Source: Streptococcus pneumoniae (GTDB lineage Bacteria > Bacillota > Bacilli > Lactobacillales > Streptococcaceae). From it: 64,000 bases of DNA. Location of the stretch: assembly GCA_040719455.1 (NCBI GenBank), contig JBFDTN010000001.1:1116001-1180000 (forward strand), in the 5' to 3' direction. Made by a program: the position numbers and the translations under genes. The notes beneath the pieces are model-generated. The model was not told where the DNA came from and did not search any database. It saw only the letters and a program-made list of their open reading frames with translations. Shown piece after piece: positions 55,361 to 64,000 of this stretch. Position 1 is the stretch's first letter; every line of letters begins with the position of its first letter.

Positions 55361-56260
55361 CTAAAACGACGATTGGCCTTGCAAGACCATATATTCCAAT
55401 GCATTTTGACTATTGACATTGGCCTGCCACATCTGACGTGCCAACCCTAAACGACTGAGATAGACTAGCGCCCGTTCATTTCCCATTTCCCTAGCAAAAC
55501 AGACTTCTAGCAAACGAAAAAGCTGGTCCTGCTTTTCTTTATCATCTGCCAACTGCACCAAGGTCGATACCTGTAAATACGCTTCTTTTTTACCTGCTAA
55601 TATAGAGCGAACAAAACGCTCAATTTCTGTCAATAAGCGCAAGAAACTAGCATTCTTAGCGCTACTAAGAGCTTCTTCTTCTGTGTGTGCATAGGTCGCA
55701 ATGACATCCGCCTGCTGTTTGATTAACCCTTCTTTCTCTAAACGATGGAGGAGATAGTCGTAGGATTTGGGAAAATGAAAAATCTGCGTCCGACTTTTAA
55801 TGGTTGGAAGGATTTTTTCACCATCACGTGCCAAAAAGAAGACATAAATTTCACTTTGAGGCTCTTCAATCACTTTCAATAAGCTGTTTGCCGCATTGAC
55901 GTGCATCTTATCCGCACCACAAATGATAAAGACCTGGCGGTTCCCCTCTACCCCAGATTGGGAAAAATTACGGACCAATTCCCGAATCGTTTCTGTCTTA
56001 ATCAGTTGATTCGTCGGACGTAAAATCGTCACATCCGAAAAAGCTTCTTCTCTAATCAAACGACAATTTCGACAGACTCCACAAGCAAAGACCGTCGTTT
56101 TTTCTTGACAAAACAAGGATTGTGCTAGGAGCTGCGCCATCTCAAAGCTTGCAAAAGAGCCTGTAAATAAATAAGCGTGATTGAGCCGCCCCTGCTCTAA
56201 GATGCGTTCAAAATGCTCAGTCAAATCAGGTTGTAACTCTCTTAGTTTTTTCTCTGACAT
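55361..56260 (-). CDS. holB: DNA polymerase III subunit delta prime
   Basis: Clamp-loader subunit. 299 residues. It has a Walker A-like LFTGSFASFEMA that lacks the GK(S/T), as delta prime does not hydrolyse ATP, and a zinc module CQEKTTVFACGVCRNC. SRC-like region is degenerate (AANSLLKVIEEPQSEIYVFF). Coupled with tmk by a 2-base gap. Confidence 0.93.
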   Translation of the reverse strand: MSEKKLRELQPDLTEHFERILEQGRLNHAYLFTGSFASFEMAQLLAQSLFCQEKTTVFACGVCRNCRLIREEAFSDVTILRPTNQLIKTETIRELVRNFSQSGVEGNRQVFIICGADKMHVNAANSLLKVIEEPQSEIYVFFLARDGEKILPTIKSRTQIFHFPKSYDYLLHRLEKEGLIKQQADVIATYAHTEEEALSSAKNASFLRLLTEIERFVRSILAGKKEAYLQVSTLVQLADDKEKQDQLFRLLEVCFAREMGNERALVYLSRLGLARQMWQANVNSQNALEYMVLQGQSSF

Positions 56261-56262
56261 CC

Positions 56263-56892
56263 CTAGTCACTTTCCTTTTGAAGATAAGCCCAGCAGTCCT
56301 CTACAACAGAGTCTAAGGATTGGCTAGCATCTATCTTCACCATACGACTCGGCTCTTTTTCTAAAATCGACAAATAGCCTTCTCGGACACGACGATGCCA
56401 AGCAACACTTTCTTGATCCAAACGGTCAAATCCTCGATCCTTACTCTTTGCAATCCGAGCCAAGCCCTCTTCTACTTCAATATCCAAATATAAGGTCAAA
56501 TCAGGCTTCAAACCATCTGTCACAAATTGATTGAGCCATTCAATATCAGAAACCAAAAGTCCCCGTCCAAATCCTTGATAAGCTACTGAACTATCAATAA
56601 AGCGATCCATCAAAACGAGCTTTTCAGACTCAAGCGCAGGAAGAACCTTTTCTTTCAAATGCTGCCTACGACTAGCCACATAGAGCAAAAGCTCCGTCTT
56701 TTCATCCATCGCAGTATAGTGAGGATTGAGAATAATCTCTCGAATCGCCTCTCCAATCTCTACGCCACCAGGCTCACGCGTCGTCATAAAATCAATGCCT
56801 GCTTTTTGCAACCTCTTCTCCAAAGCCATCAAAACTGTGGACTTCCCTGCACCGTCAGGTCCTTCCAAGGAAATCAATTTACCTTTTCTCAT
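56263..56892 (-). CDS. tmk: Thymidylate kinase
   Basis: dTMP to dTDP. 209 residues from [11 protein letters not shown]; an in-frame ATG five codons upstream is possible. P-loop [11 protein letters not shown](F/Y)-type [16 protein letters not shown] and a LID region [13 protein letters not shown]. First gene of the tmk-holB-yabA-rsmI run. Confidence 0.95.
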   Translation of the reverse strand: MRKGKLISLEGPDGAGKSTVLMALEKRLQKAGIDFMTTREPGGVEIGEAIREIILNPHYTAMDEKTELLLYVASRRQHLKEKVLPALESEKLVLMDRFIDSSVAYQGFGRGLLVSDIEWLNQFVTDGLKPDLTLYLDIEVEEGLARIAKSKDRGFDRLDQESVAWHRRVREGYLSILEKEPSRMVKIDASQSLDSVVEDCWAYLQKESD

Positions 56893-57036
56893 ATTGTCTC
56901 TCTTCATTTTTTCTCTTTCTCTATTCTATCAAAAAAAATCAGAAAAATCACTGACAAAAATGTTCCCATCCCTCTTCCAAAAACCTATTTTTTTGATACA
57001 ATAGAGGCAGGATTTAGAAACATTTAGGAGAAAGCT

Positions 57037-57900
57037 ATGGGAAAACTAAAAAACTACGCACTCATTTTGCTGGGAGCAGGCATTTTTGCCTTTGGAATCA
57101 ACTACATCGTCATTCCCAACCACTTATTTGAAGGCGGTGCGACGGGAATTACCTTGATTACCTATTATCTCTTTAAAATTCCCGTCTCGCTGATGAATTT
57201 AATCATCAACATTCCTCTCTTTATTCTCTACTGGCGGATTTTTGGTGCCAAGACCTTATACTCCAGCATCTTAGGGACTTTTGCAGTTTCTGCCTGGCTA
57301 GCTATTTTTGAGAAAATTCCTTTCACCCTTGATTTAGATGGAGATTTAGTCATTGTCAGTCTCCTTGCAGGGATTATCCTTGGAGCAGGGCTCGGCATCA
57401 TCTTTAATGCAGGAGGAACGACCGGAGGTACAGATATTGTTGCTCGTATTGCCCATAAATACACAGGAATGTCCATCGGTAAACTCATGCTCCTTGTGGA
57501 TTCATTTGTTCTGGTACTTGTCGTTTTAGTGTTCAAAGATATTGTTATGGTAACCTACACCTTGATTTTTGTCTTTATCGCCTCTCGTGTGATTGATTTG
57601 ATTGGTGAAGGTGGATATGCAGGTAAAGGATTTCTCATTGTCACTAGCCATCCGAGAGAATTGGCACAAAAAATCGGAGAAGAGTTGGAACGCGGTGTGA
57701 CTTTCTTAAATGGTCAAGGTTTTTATAGCCAGTCCGAGCTTCAAATCATCTATTGTGTAGTCGGAAGAAATGAAATGCAAGATATGAAGCATATCATTTT
57801 AGATATTGACCCCCATGCCTTTACCACCATTACTGATGCTCATGAGATTATGGGCGAAGGCTTTACACTAGATGAAAATAAACAACCTATTCAACGATAA
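57037..57900 (+). CDS. YitT-family membrane protein (DUF2179 C-terminus)
   Basis: 287 residues with about five transmembrane segments in the first 190 residues (YALILLGAGIFAFGINYIVI, LFEGGATGITLITYYLF, GTTGGTDIVARIAHK) and a cytoplasmic DUF2179 domain (residues ~205-287) ending ITDAHEIMGEGF. Family members are putative transporters of unknown substrate. It faces away from tmk and converges on the CBS gene. Confidence 0.88.
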   Translation: MGKLKNYALILLGAGIFAFGINYIVIPNHLFEGGATGITLITYYLFKIPVSLMNLIINIPLFILYWRIFGAKTLYSSILGTFAVSAWLAIFEKIPFTLDLDGDLVIVSLLAGIILGAGLGIIFNAGGTTGGTDIVARIAHKYTGMSIGKLMLLVDSFVLVLVVLVFKDIVMVTYTLIFVFIASRVIDLIGEGGYAGKGFLIVTSHPRELAQKIGEELERGVTFLNGQGFYSQSELQIIYCVVGRNEMQDMKHIILDIDPHAFTTITDAHEIMGEGFTLDENKQPIQR

Positions 57901-57929
57901 AAAGTTGCAGAATTATCTGCAACTTTTTT
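57899..57929. terminator. Bidirectional terminator between the YitT and CBS genes
   Basis: Stem AAAGTTGCAG / CTGCAACTTT with T runs on both strands. The converging genes end at 57900 and 57931. Confidence 0.85.
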
Positions 57930-57930
57930 C

Positions 57931-58587
57931 TTATAATTTCTTAGCAGATGTGCGGACAATATCCTCTACTGGAATGCCGCTCTCTTCAAATTTCGCTTTC
58001 AAAGCAGCTAAATCTGTATTGCCATCCAACTGTACTTCTGTAATAACTTTACCATCCTTACGAGGAATGTTGAGGATATTTGCGATATTAAGATTTTCAT
58101 CCACGATTAAATGAATGATTTTCTCCATCACACCGACCTCATCTTCTGTGACAAAGCGCAAACGAACCCCTTCTTCACCATAACCAGCCACCTCTAAAAA
58201 GGCACGGAAAACATCTCGGTCTGTAATGACCCCTGCCACTTGATCATTGTCCACTACTGGCAAAATCCCAATCTTGTTTTTCAACATCAAATAAGTCGCA
58301 TCCTCAAGACTAGCAAACTTTGAAATTGTGACAACATCACGAATCATGACATCCTTGACTTTGGTTTTATTCAAGAGATAGTTCATCTCATAAATAGATA
58401 GGCTAGTTGCCTTTGAAGGGCTTGCTTCTGCAATCGTTCCTTCTGTCACAAGACCGACCAAGCGATCGTTTTCGATAACTGGAAGACGATGCAAGCCTTG
58501 CTCTCTCATCATATCCGCCGCATGAGCAATCGTAGTATCTGGACTGATATAAATCACCTTACGAGTCATAAAATCTTTTACTGCCAT
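57931..58587 (-). CDS. CBS-domain protein (AcuB-like)
   Basis: 218 residues from ATG 58587, seven bases after AAGGAG; the ATG two codons upstream lies too close to the ribosome site. Two CBS domains (about 1-60 and 72-132: VIYISPDTTIAHAADMM and DVVTISKFASLEDATY), then an ACT-like C-terminus (VDENLNIANILNIPRKDG). In pneumococcus an acuB-named gene of this size sits beside the liv operon. Binding of an adenine nucleotide is likely. Confidence 0.88.
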   Translation of the reverse strand: MAVKDFMTRKVIYISPDTTIAHAADMMREQGLHRLPVIENDRLVGLVTEGTIAEASPSKATSLSIYEMNYLLNKTKVKDVMIRDVVTISKFASLEDATYLMLKNKIGILPVVDNDQVAGVITDRDVFRAFLEVAGYGEEGVRLRFVTEDEVGVMEKIIHLIVDENLNIANILNIPRKDGKVITEVQLDGNTDLAALKAKFEESGIPVEDIVRTSAKKL

Positions 58588-58658
58588 GGACATTCTCCTT
58601 TTTCTTTTCCTGCTTCTATTATACTGTATTTTTCTGAAATTTCCTAGCCTTGAAACGC

Positions 58659-58684
58659 AAAAAGAGGGCAAGCGCCCTCCTTTT
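58659..58684 (-). terminator. Terminator of the alcohol dehydrogenase gene
   Basis: Stem GAGGGC / GCCCTC with a GC-rich top and T run (CTCTTTTTGC) on the minus strand, directly after the stop at 58687. Confidence 0.85.
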
Positions 58685-58686
58685 TA

Positions 58687-59748
58687 TTATGCTTCTGGAG
58701 AAAGGTCATTTTCGATAATGACTTTAATCGCATGGTGATCTGCTGCTTTAGAGAATACTTTGTAAGCTTCTTCGATTTCACTCAATTTGAAGTAGTGAGT
58801 AACTAATTTTTCAGGAGCAATCTTATGAGATTCCATAGCTTTCAACAACTGAGGAGTTGTATTTGTAGATACAAGACCAGTTGTCACATTGATATTGCGA
58901 ATCCATAGACGATCAAGGTCAAATTGAACAGGTACACCGTGTACACCAGCATTTGCAATCGTACCATCTACTGCAATAATCTTTTGACAGAAGTCAAATG
59001 TCGCTGGAACACCAACTGCTTCAATCGCCACATCAACCCCACGACCATCTGTTAGGTCAAAGATTTCTTGAATAGCTTTTTCAGCATCTGCTGAATTCAC
59101 TTTATGAGTTGCACCAAATGAAAGGGCAGTGTCCAAACGGTTGTCATCCAAGTCTACCATGATAATCTTAGCTGGTGAGTAGAACTGAGCTGTAAGAAGT
59201 GAGCCCAAACCAACAGGACCTGAACCGATAATCGCAACTGTACATCCTGGCTCTACTTTACCTTTCAAGACACCAATTTCATAACCAGTTGGAAGGATAT
59301 CAGATAGCATAACCAAAGCTTCATCTGACAACCCTTCTGGTGTATGGTAAAGTGTATTATCTGCATGTGGTACGCGAAGATACTCAGCTTGTGTACCATC
59401 AATCAAGTGACCGAAGATCCATCCACCTTCGTCTTCACAGTGAGCATAAATACCTTTTTTACAGTAGTAACATTTTCCACAAGCGCAGACACAAGATACC
59501 AAGACTTTATCGCCTTTTTTGAAGTTTGTAACTCCTTCACCAACTTCTTCAACAACAGCGATTCCTTCGTGTCCTAGAATACGACCACTTTCAACAACTG
59601 GCACATCACCTTTGATGATGTGAAGGTCAGTTCCACAAATCGTTGTTTTCAACATACGAACAACAGCATCCGTTGGTTTCAAAACAACTGGTTTTTCTTT
59701 TTCTACAAAGGCTGCTTCACCTGGTTTAACATATGTATAAGCTTTCAT
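58687..59748 (-). CDS. Zinc-dependent alcohol dehydrogenase family protein
   Basis: 353 residues. Catalytic zinc ligands in TICGTDLH (Cys) and GHEGIAVVEEVG (His, Glu); structural zinc loop CVCACGKCYYCKKGIYAHC; nucleotide fold AIIGSGPVGLGSLLTA. The codon set is the restricted one used by spxB, so high expression is likely. It lies between the CBS gene and livF, with its own strong promoter and a cre-like site overlapping the -35. Substrate may be ethanol or another short alcohol/aldehyde. Confidence 0.92.
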   Translation of the reverse strand: MKAYTYVKPGEAAFVEKEKPVVLKPTDAVVRMLKTTICGTDLHIIKGDVPVVESGRILGHEGIAVVEEVGEGVTNFKKGDKVLVSCVCACGKCYYCKKGIYAHCEDEGGWIFGHLIDGTQAEYLRVPHADNTLYHTPEGLSDEALVMLSDILPTGYEIGVLKGKVEPGCTVAIIGSGPVGLGSLLTAQFYSPAKIIMVDLDDNRLDTALSFGATHKVNSADAEKAIQEIFDLTDGRGVDVAIEAVGVPATFDFCQKIIAVDGTIANAGVHGVPVQFDLDRLWIRNINVTTGLVSTNTTPQLLKAMESHKIAPEKLVTHYFKLSEIEEAYKVFSKAADHHAIKVIIENDLSPEA

Positions 59749-59783
59749 CAGCTTTCTCCTTTTGTGAATGTTTTTACTATGTT

Positions 59784-59821
59784 AGTATAACATACGTTGT
59801 TCTGTTTTGCAAGCGTTTTCT
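59784..59821 (-). promoter_or_regulatory. Promoter and cre-like site of the alcohol dehydrogenase gene
   Basis: Minus strand: -35 TTGCAA (59812-59807), 17 bases, -10 TATACT (59789-59784). AGAAAACGCTTGCA (59821-59808) resembles a cre and overlaps the -35. A ribosome site AAGGAG precedes the ATG at 59748. Confidence 0.7.
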
Positions 59822-59843
59822 TGAAAATTTTTTATTTTTTTGC

Positions 59844-59939
59844 AGTAGAATTGTTTCGTTTTGATTTCGTACAAGGCGACGAATCACAGGTTAGGCAAGG
59901 CGAGTGAAGAATGTAATCAATGAAAACTAAATGACTACA
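59844..59939 (+). repeat. Dispersed intergenic repeat family 1, copy E, degenerate
   Basis: TTGTTTCGTTTTGATTTCGT, ACAGGTTAGGCAAGGCGAGT and AAAACTAAATGACTACA keep the family plan with about ten bases missing inside. No central module. It sits between the adh promoter and the livF terminator. Confidence 0.65.
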
Positions 59940-59966
59940 AAAAAAGATGGGTAGCCCCATCCTTTA
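59938..59966 (-). terminator. Terminator of the liv operon
   Basis: Stem GGATGGG / CCCATCT with loop GCTA and seven T on the minus strand, directly after livF. Confidence 0.85.
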
Positions 59967-59975
59967 TATTTATCA

Positions 59976-60686
59976 TTAGCCACCCAGATAGGCTTTGCGA
60001 ACTTCATCTGAAGCCAGCAATTCTTGACCTGTACCTGATAGCACAATTTTTCCTGTTTCAAGAACGTAACCGCGGTTTGCGATAGAGAGAGCCTTATTGG
60101 CATTTTGCTCAATCAAAAGAACCGTTGTTCCTTGCTTTTGAATATCTTGAATAATATCAAAGATTTCTTGGATAAAGATAGGAGCAAGCCCCATCGAAGG
60201 CTCATCCAAGAGCAACAACTTAGGAGTAGACATAAGGGCACGCCCCATGGCTAGCATCTGCTGCTCACCTCCAGAAAGTGTCGCTGCATCTTGGTTTTTT
60301 CGCTCTTCCAAGCGTGGGAAACGAGAGAAAACTTTTTTAAGATTGGCTTGGTTTTCTTCCCGATTTTTCTTGAGGAATGCACCCATTTCCAGGTTTTCCA
60401 TAACGGTCAATCCTGAAAAGACATGGCGACCTTCTGGTACTTGAGAAAGCCCTCCTGCTACGATTTTTTGGGCAGGCACTTTTTGAATCTCTTGACCCAA
60501 GAAGGAAATCTGACCATTACTTGGACGGACCAAACCTGAAATCGTGCGTAGAATAGTCGTTTTTCCAGCACCGTTGGCACCGATAAGAGACACAACTTCT
60601 CCTTCATTCACTTCAAAGCTGACATCATGGACAGCCTGAATCATGCCGTAATGCACAGAAAGATTCTCAACTTTTAGCATAGACAT
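59976..60686 (-). CDS. livF: Branched-chain amino acid ABC transporter ATPase LivF
   Basis: 236 residues. Walker A GANGAGKTT, signature LSGGEQQMLAMGRALM, Walker B LLLLDEPSMGLAP, H-loop variant LIEQNA. The GLAP after Walker B and the absent switch His are typical of LivF. Stop and start codons overlap with livG. Last gene of livJHMGF. Confidence 0.96.
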   Translation of the reverse strand: MSMLKVENLSVHYGMIQAVHDVSFEVNEGEVVSLIGANGAGKTTILRTISGLVRPSNGQISFLGQEIQKVPAQKIVAGGLSQVPEGRHVFSGLTVMENLEMGAFLKKNREENQANLKKVFSRFPRLEERKNQDAATLSGGEQQMLAMGRALMSTPKLLLLDEPSMGLAPIFIQEIFDIIQDIQKQGTTVLLIEQNANKALSIANRGYVLETGKIVLSGTGQELLASDEVRKAYLGG

Positions 60687-61450
60687 TAGGCTTCACCTCC
60701 TAGATAAGCTTCAATAACACGTTTGTCATTCTTAATCTCCTCAGGTGTCCCGTGAGCAATCAAACGACCGTATTCTAGTACATAGATGCGCTCCGTCACT
60801 TCCATGACCAAGCTCATATCATGCTCGATGAGCATGATGGTAATGTTAAATTCATTTTTAATGCGGCGAATCAAGTCTGTCAATTCTGCCGTTTCTTGCG
60901 GATTCATCCCTGCTGCTGGCTCATCCAAAAAGAGGATTTTAGGCTCCGTTGCTAAGGCTCGAACGATCTCTAAACGACGTTGCTGACCGTAGGCGAGATT
61001 TTTTGCCAAGGTATCTGCATCGCTATCAAGGTCAAAGATTTTTAGCAAATCAAGCGCTTTTTGCTTCAACTCTTCTTCGTTTTTGTAGAAGGCAGGAAGA
61101 CGGAACATACTGGCAAAGACATGCTTTTTATGGTGATTTCCAAAAGCAATCAAAACATTGTCTAATACGCTCAAATCTTTAAACAAACGGATATTTTGGA
61201 AGGTCCGTCCCAAGCCAAGAGAGGCAATTTTATAGGGTGCTTGACCATTGAGCAAATGCCCATCCAGAGTCACTGTCCCTTCACTCGGCTCATAGACACC
61301 TGTTAACAAGTTAAAGAGGGTGGTTTTCCCTGCACCGTTTGGTCCGATCAAGCCGACCAACTCACCTTCATTCAATTCCAAGGTAACGTCACCTACGGCT
61401 GTCAATCCACCAAAATGCTTGGTTAAATGTTTTACATCAAGAAGTGCCAT
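60686..61450 (-). CDS. livG: Branched-chain amino acid ABC transporter ATPase LivG
   Basis: 254 residues. Walker A GPNGAGKTT, signature region LAYGQQRRLEIVRAL (LivG lacks the full LSGGQ), Walker B ILFLDEPAAGMNP, and switch His in LIEHDM. Overlaps livM and livF by one base each. Confidence 0.96.
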   Translation of the reverse strand: MALLDVKHLTKHFGGLTAVGDVTLELNEGELVGLIGPNGAGKTTLFNLLTGVYEPSEGTVTLDGHLLNGQAPYKIASLGLGRTFQNIRLFKDLSVLDNVLIAFGNHHKKHVFASMFRLPAFYKNEEELKQKALDLLKIFDLDSDADTLAKNLAYGQQRRLEIVRALATEPKILFLDEPAAGMNPQETAELTDLIRRIKNEFNITIMLIEHDMSLVMEVTERIYVLEYGRLIAHGTPEEIKNDKRVIEAYLGGEA

Positions 61451-62403
61451 TATTTCGCCACCTCCTTATTTTTTTTGAAAAATCGAGACAAGCTCAACTC
61501 CCATGTTCCTAATAATCCACCTGGGCGGAAAATCATCACGAGAATCAAGGCAAGTGAGTAAATAATCATCCGAATGCTTGCCACATCCTGCAAGAGCATA
61601 TTGAGAATGCCTAGCACAATCGCCGCCACAATCGTTCCAGTCATAGACCCCAAACCACCAAATACCACGATAATCAAGATATTGATGGTATTGGTAAATG
61701 AATAATCTTTTGGAACGACAGATCCGACATAACCTGCATATAGGCTACCTGCGATACTTGCAGTCATAGCACCGAAAGTAAAGGCAATGACTTTGATTTT
61801 AGTCGTATTGACCCCGACAGATTCCGCTGCAATCTCGTCCTCACGGACAGAAAGCGTCGTCCTACCAATCGGGCTGCGCAAGAAATTAACGGTAAAAATC
61901 GTTGTCAGAACAACAAAGAGATAGACCATTTGCCAGCTGGTAAAGTTTGGAATTCCCAAGATCCCTGCTGCTCCATTGGTCAATTCTCCACCGTTCACAA
62001 TCAGGATACGGATAATTTCAGATACACCAAGGGTCGCAATGGCAAGGTAGTCGCCTTTTAAGCGCAGAGTTGGGATACCAACTGCAAGGGCAACAGCACC
62101 AGCAATCAAAGCACCAAGAACCATGGCTCCAAAGAAGGCACCGTAAGTTGGAGATTTTGAACCGATAATAGCTGCTGCATAAGCACCAATCGCCATAAAG
62201 CCAGCGTGACCAAGTGAAAATTGACCAGAAAAGCCAACAATCAAATTCAAGCCAACGGCTAAAATGATGTTAATCCCAATTTGTTGCAAGATTTGTAGGT
62301 AAAAATCATTCAAAATACCCACACTAGCCAAAACAGTAATCACCAGATAAATAGCTGCAAGAAGGCCAAGCCATAAAAGATTGACCGTTAGATTTTTCTT
62401 CAT
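61450..62403 (-). CDS. livM: Branched-chain amino acid ABC transporter permease LivM
   Basis: 317 residues with about nine hydrophobic segments. The marks GLNLIVGFSGQFSLGHAGFM and GDYLAIATLGVSEIIRI are those of LivM permeases. A basic C-terminus SLSRFFKKNKEVAK faces the cytoplasm. Confidence 0.95.
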   Translation of the reverse strand: MKKNLTVNLLWLGLLAAIYLVITVLASVGILNDFYLQILQQIGINIILAVGLNLIVGFSGQFSLGHAGFMAIGAYAAAIIGSKSPTYGAFFGAMVLGALIAGAVALAVGIPTLRLKGDYLAIATLGVSEIIRILIVNGGELTNGAAGILGIPNFTSWQMVYLFVVLTTIFTVNFLRSPIGRTTLSVREDEIAAESVGVNTTKIKVIAFTFGAMTASIAGSLYAGYVGSVVPKDYSFTNTINILIIVVFGGLGSMTGTIVAAIVLGILNMLLQDVASIRMIIYSLALILVMIFRPGGLLGTWELSLSRFFKKNKEVAK

Positions 62404-62406
62404 AGG

Positions 62407-63276
62407 TTACACCTTCTCCTTCACATTTTTTCCTAGAATACCTGCTGGACGAACCAACAAAATCAAGATTAGAACCGCATACACAATCGCATCACGGAAG
62501 TCTGACATCCCAAATGCTGTCGCAAAGGTTTCAAGCAAACCAATAACAAAACCACCAAGTGCTGCACCTGGGATAATACCGATTCCTCCTAAAACTGCTG
62601 CAACGAAAGATTTCAGACCTGGCGTCATTCCCATCAAAGGCTCCAGCGAGTTATAGTAGAGGGCAATCAAGACGCCTGCTGCACCTGCAAGGGCAGAACC
62701 CAAGGCAAAGGTGAAGCTAATAGTCCGATTGACATTGATTCCCATTAGCTGAGCTGCATCACTATCTACTGACACCGCACGCATGGCTTTCCCCATCTTG
62801 GTCTTTTGAACAATCAATTGAAGAAGCACCATGAGTACCAAGGATACACCTAAAATCATGAGCTGAATATTGGTCAAGCTGATTGGACCAAAAGTATAGC
62901 GAACCGTATCAATCACCTGTGGGAAAGAACGAGTATTCGCCCCGAAGAAATAGACCATAGCATATTCCAAGAAGAAGGATACACCAATCGCTGTAATCAA
63001 GGCTGCAATCCGCGTCGAATGACGAAGAGGACGATAGGCTAAAAACTCAATCAAAACACCCAAAGCTGCCGTTCCCACCATAGCCAAAAGAAGGGCTACA
63101 AAGAAAGGCAAGCGGAGCGTATTTATGAGGAAATAACCCATAAAAGCACCCATCATATAAATATCACCATGGGCGAAGTTGATGAGTTTAATAATTCCAT
63201 ACACCATGGTATAACCGAGGGCTAAAAGGGCATAAACGCTTCCCAAGATTAAACCATTGACAAGTTGCTGGAGCAT
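62407..63276 (-). CDS. livH: Branched-chain amino acid ABC transporter permease LivH
   Basis: 289 residues from the ATG at 63276 (MLQQLVNGLILGSVYALLAL). The NFAHGDIYMMGAFMGY and MRAVSVDSDAAQLMGINVNR blocks are typical of LivH. Three bases separate it from livM. A terminator-like hairpin lies between it and livJ. Confidence 0.95.
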   Translation of the reverse strand: MLQQLVNGLILGSVYALLALGYTMVYGIIKLINFAHGDIYMMGAFMGYFLINTLRLPFFVALLLAMVGTAALGVLIEFLAYRPLRHSTRIAALITAIGVSFFLEYAMVYFFGANTRSFPQVIDTVRYTFGPISLTNIQLMILGVSLVLMVLLQLIVQKTKMGKAMRAVSVDSDAAQLMGINVNRTISFTFALGSALAGAAGVLIALYYNSLEPLMGMTPGLKSFVAAVLGGIGIIPGAALGGFVIGLLETFATAFGMSDFRDAIVYAVLILILLVRPAGILGKNVKEKV

Positions 63277-63357
63277 GTAACACCACACTTTCTATTGATT
63301 TTCAATGCGTGAAAAATTCACTGTTGTCTATTATATCATATATTCCCTAAAATCCAC

Positions 63358-63403
63358 AAAAAGGGGAGTAAGAAAAACTCTCTTTGAAGTTCTCTCACTC
63401 TCC
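63358..63403 (-). terminator. Partial terminator/attenuator between livJ and livH
   Basis: Minus strand: GGAGAGTGAGAGAACTTC pairs imperfectly with GAGAGTTTTTCTTACTCC and is followed by CCTTTTTG. The interrupted stem would let only part of the transcript pass, a common way to make more binding protein than permease. Confidence 0.6.
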
Positions 63404-63446
63404 TATTTGAATGATCACTCTACAAGTGATAGGAATCCTTTTTTTA

Positions 63447-64000
63447 TTATGGTTTCACAGTTTCTGCAGCTGTTACTTTACCATTGTTCATGGTCATCAT
63501 GAAGGCTGTTTTCACTGTGTTGTGATTGTCATCAAAGCTTGTGTCTCCTGTTACCCCTTCAAAGTTTTTAGTTTTAGCAAGGTTGTCTTTGATTTCAATA
63601 GATGTTTTTGCCCCTTTTGCTGCTTCTGCTACAAGGTAAACAGAGTCATAAGCAAGAGCTGCAAAGGTAGATGGCTCTTCATTTCCATATTTTGCTTTGT
63701 AAGCGTCAAGGAATTTCTTAGCCTTATCAGATACATCCACAGTTGAAGAGAATCCTGAAATGAAATAGATATTTGATGCTTTTTCTGGTGTAGCCTGTTG
63801 AACAAATTCTTCACCGTTAAAGCCATCTCCACCAACGATTGGCTTGTCGATACCAAGACCACGCGCTTGGTTTACGATTTTACCTGCTTCTGTGTAGTAA
63901 CCAGGGATAACAATCGCATCAAACTCTTTTCCTTTAATCTTAGTAAGTGCTGCTTGGAAGTCACTATCACCTGCTACAAATGTTTCATCTGCAACGATTT
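63447..64000 (-). CDS. livJ: Branched-chain amino acid ABC transporter binding protein LivJ, 5' part beyond window
   Basis: The minus strand is open to the right edge: IKGKEFDAIVIPGYYTEAGK, GIDKPIVGGDGFNGEEFVQQ, FISGFSSTVDVSDKAKKFLD, ALAYDSVYLVAEAAKGAKTS and GDTSFDDNHNTVKTAFMMTM. These are the C-terminal lobe of a type I periplasmic-binding lipoprotein. The lipobox and N-terminal lobe lie outside. First gene of the liv operon. Confidence 0.93.
   Translation of the reverse strand, partial: IVADETFVAGDSDFQAALTKIKGKEFDAIVIPGYYTEAGKIVNQARGLGIDKPIVGGDGFNGEEFVQQATPEKASNIYFISGFSSTVDVSDKAKKFLDAYKAKYGNEEPSTFAALAYDSVYLVAEAAKGAKTSIEIKDNLAKTKNFEGVTGDTSFDDNHNTVKTAFMMTMNNGKVTAAETVKP

Overview
This window is chromosomal DNA of a viridans-type Streptococcus. 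The order gyrB-ezrA, the run tmk-holB-yabA-rsmI, the run acuB-like CBS gene next to livJHMGF, and the genes spxB, ccpA, pepQ and thrS all look like the mitis/sanguinis side of the genus. Low GC, YSIRK/LPxTG wall anchoring, sigma-A promoters and rho-independent terminators agree. The species cannot be fixed from sequence reading alone.

Layout. Positions 1-9975 (minus strand): a PLD/SNF2 helicase cut by the window edge, a broken SnoaL-like gene, a DUF3114 gene, thrS, a decaying T-box-controlled cluster (small membrane protein with an internal stop, intact MazG-like gene, broken DUF1349 gene), a membrane protein, and a glycolipid glycosyltransferase pair (cpoA-like first). Positions 10030-12531: an ISL3-family element with an 8-bp target duplication that split the ccpA terminator and itself carries an IS30-family element. 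Positions 12558-15620: ccpA, divergent pepQ, and a GNAT acetyltransferase. Positions 15870-27155: a stress/redox cluster of alpha/beta hydrolases, MDR and SDR oxidoreductases, a truncated DoxX gene, two Rrf2 regulators, an OhrR-like regulator divergent from a flavin disulfide oxidoreductase, a VOC protein, an NAD(P)-binding protein and a phosphoesterase. Several members are broken. Positions 27448-35900: an accessory island with an orphan gene fragment, an IS982-family element with an 8-bp duplication, a truncated PHP-domain gene, a complete type III restriction-modification pair (res, mod), an IS3-family wreck and a serine-recombinase tail. Positions 36022-45411: one 3129-codon wall-anchored protein. 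Positions 45991-64000: a TIM-barrel-like protein, spxB, ezrA, gyrB, a HAD phosphatase, rsmI, yabA, holB, tmk, a YitT transporter, a CBS gene, a zinc alcohol dehydrogenase and the branched-chain amino acid ABC transporter (livJ runs off the right edge).

The most striking object is the 3129-residue surface protein. It joins a GH31 catalytic domain that looks like the alpha-N-acetylgalactosaminidase branch to a GH33 sialidase, with FN3, F5/8C, dockerin-like and cohesin-like modules and a stalk of 18 HHS(V/L)G units. The inferred job is sequential removal of sialic acid and then alpha-GalNAc from mucin-type O-glycans. cre-like sites precede this gene, spxB, the alcohol dehydrogenase and ccpA, so one regulator encoded here may tie glycan use, peroxide production and fermentation together.

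The second notable signal is a family of dispersed intergenic repeats, six copies in the window, with TATAGTC-type inverted ends and zero, one or two copies of a central hairpin module. This resembles the modular BOX plan but has a different sequence. Copies interrupt or truncate genes and lie in a 5' leader. A second repeat family with GGGAGTGGGAC ends occurs three times.
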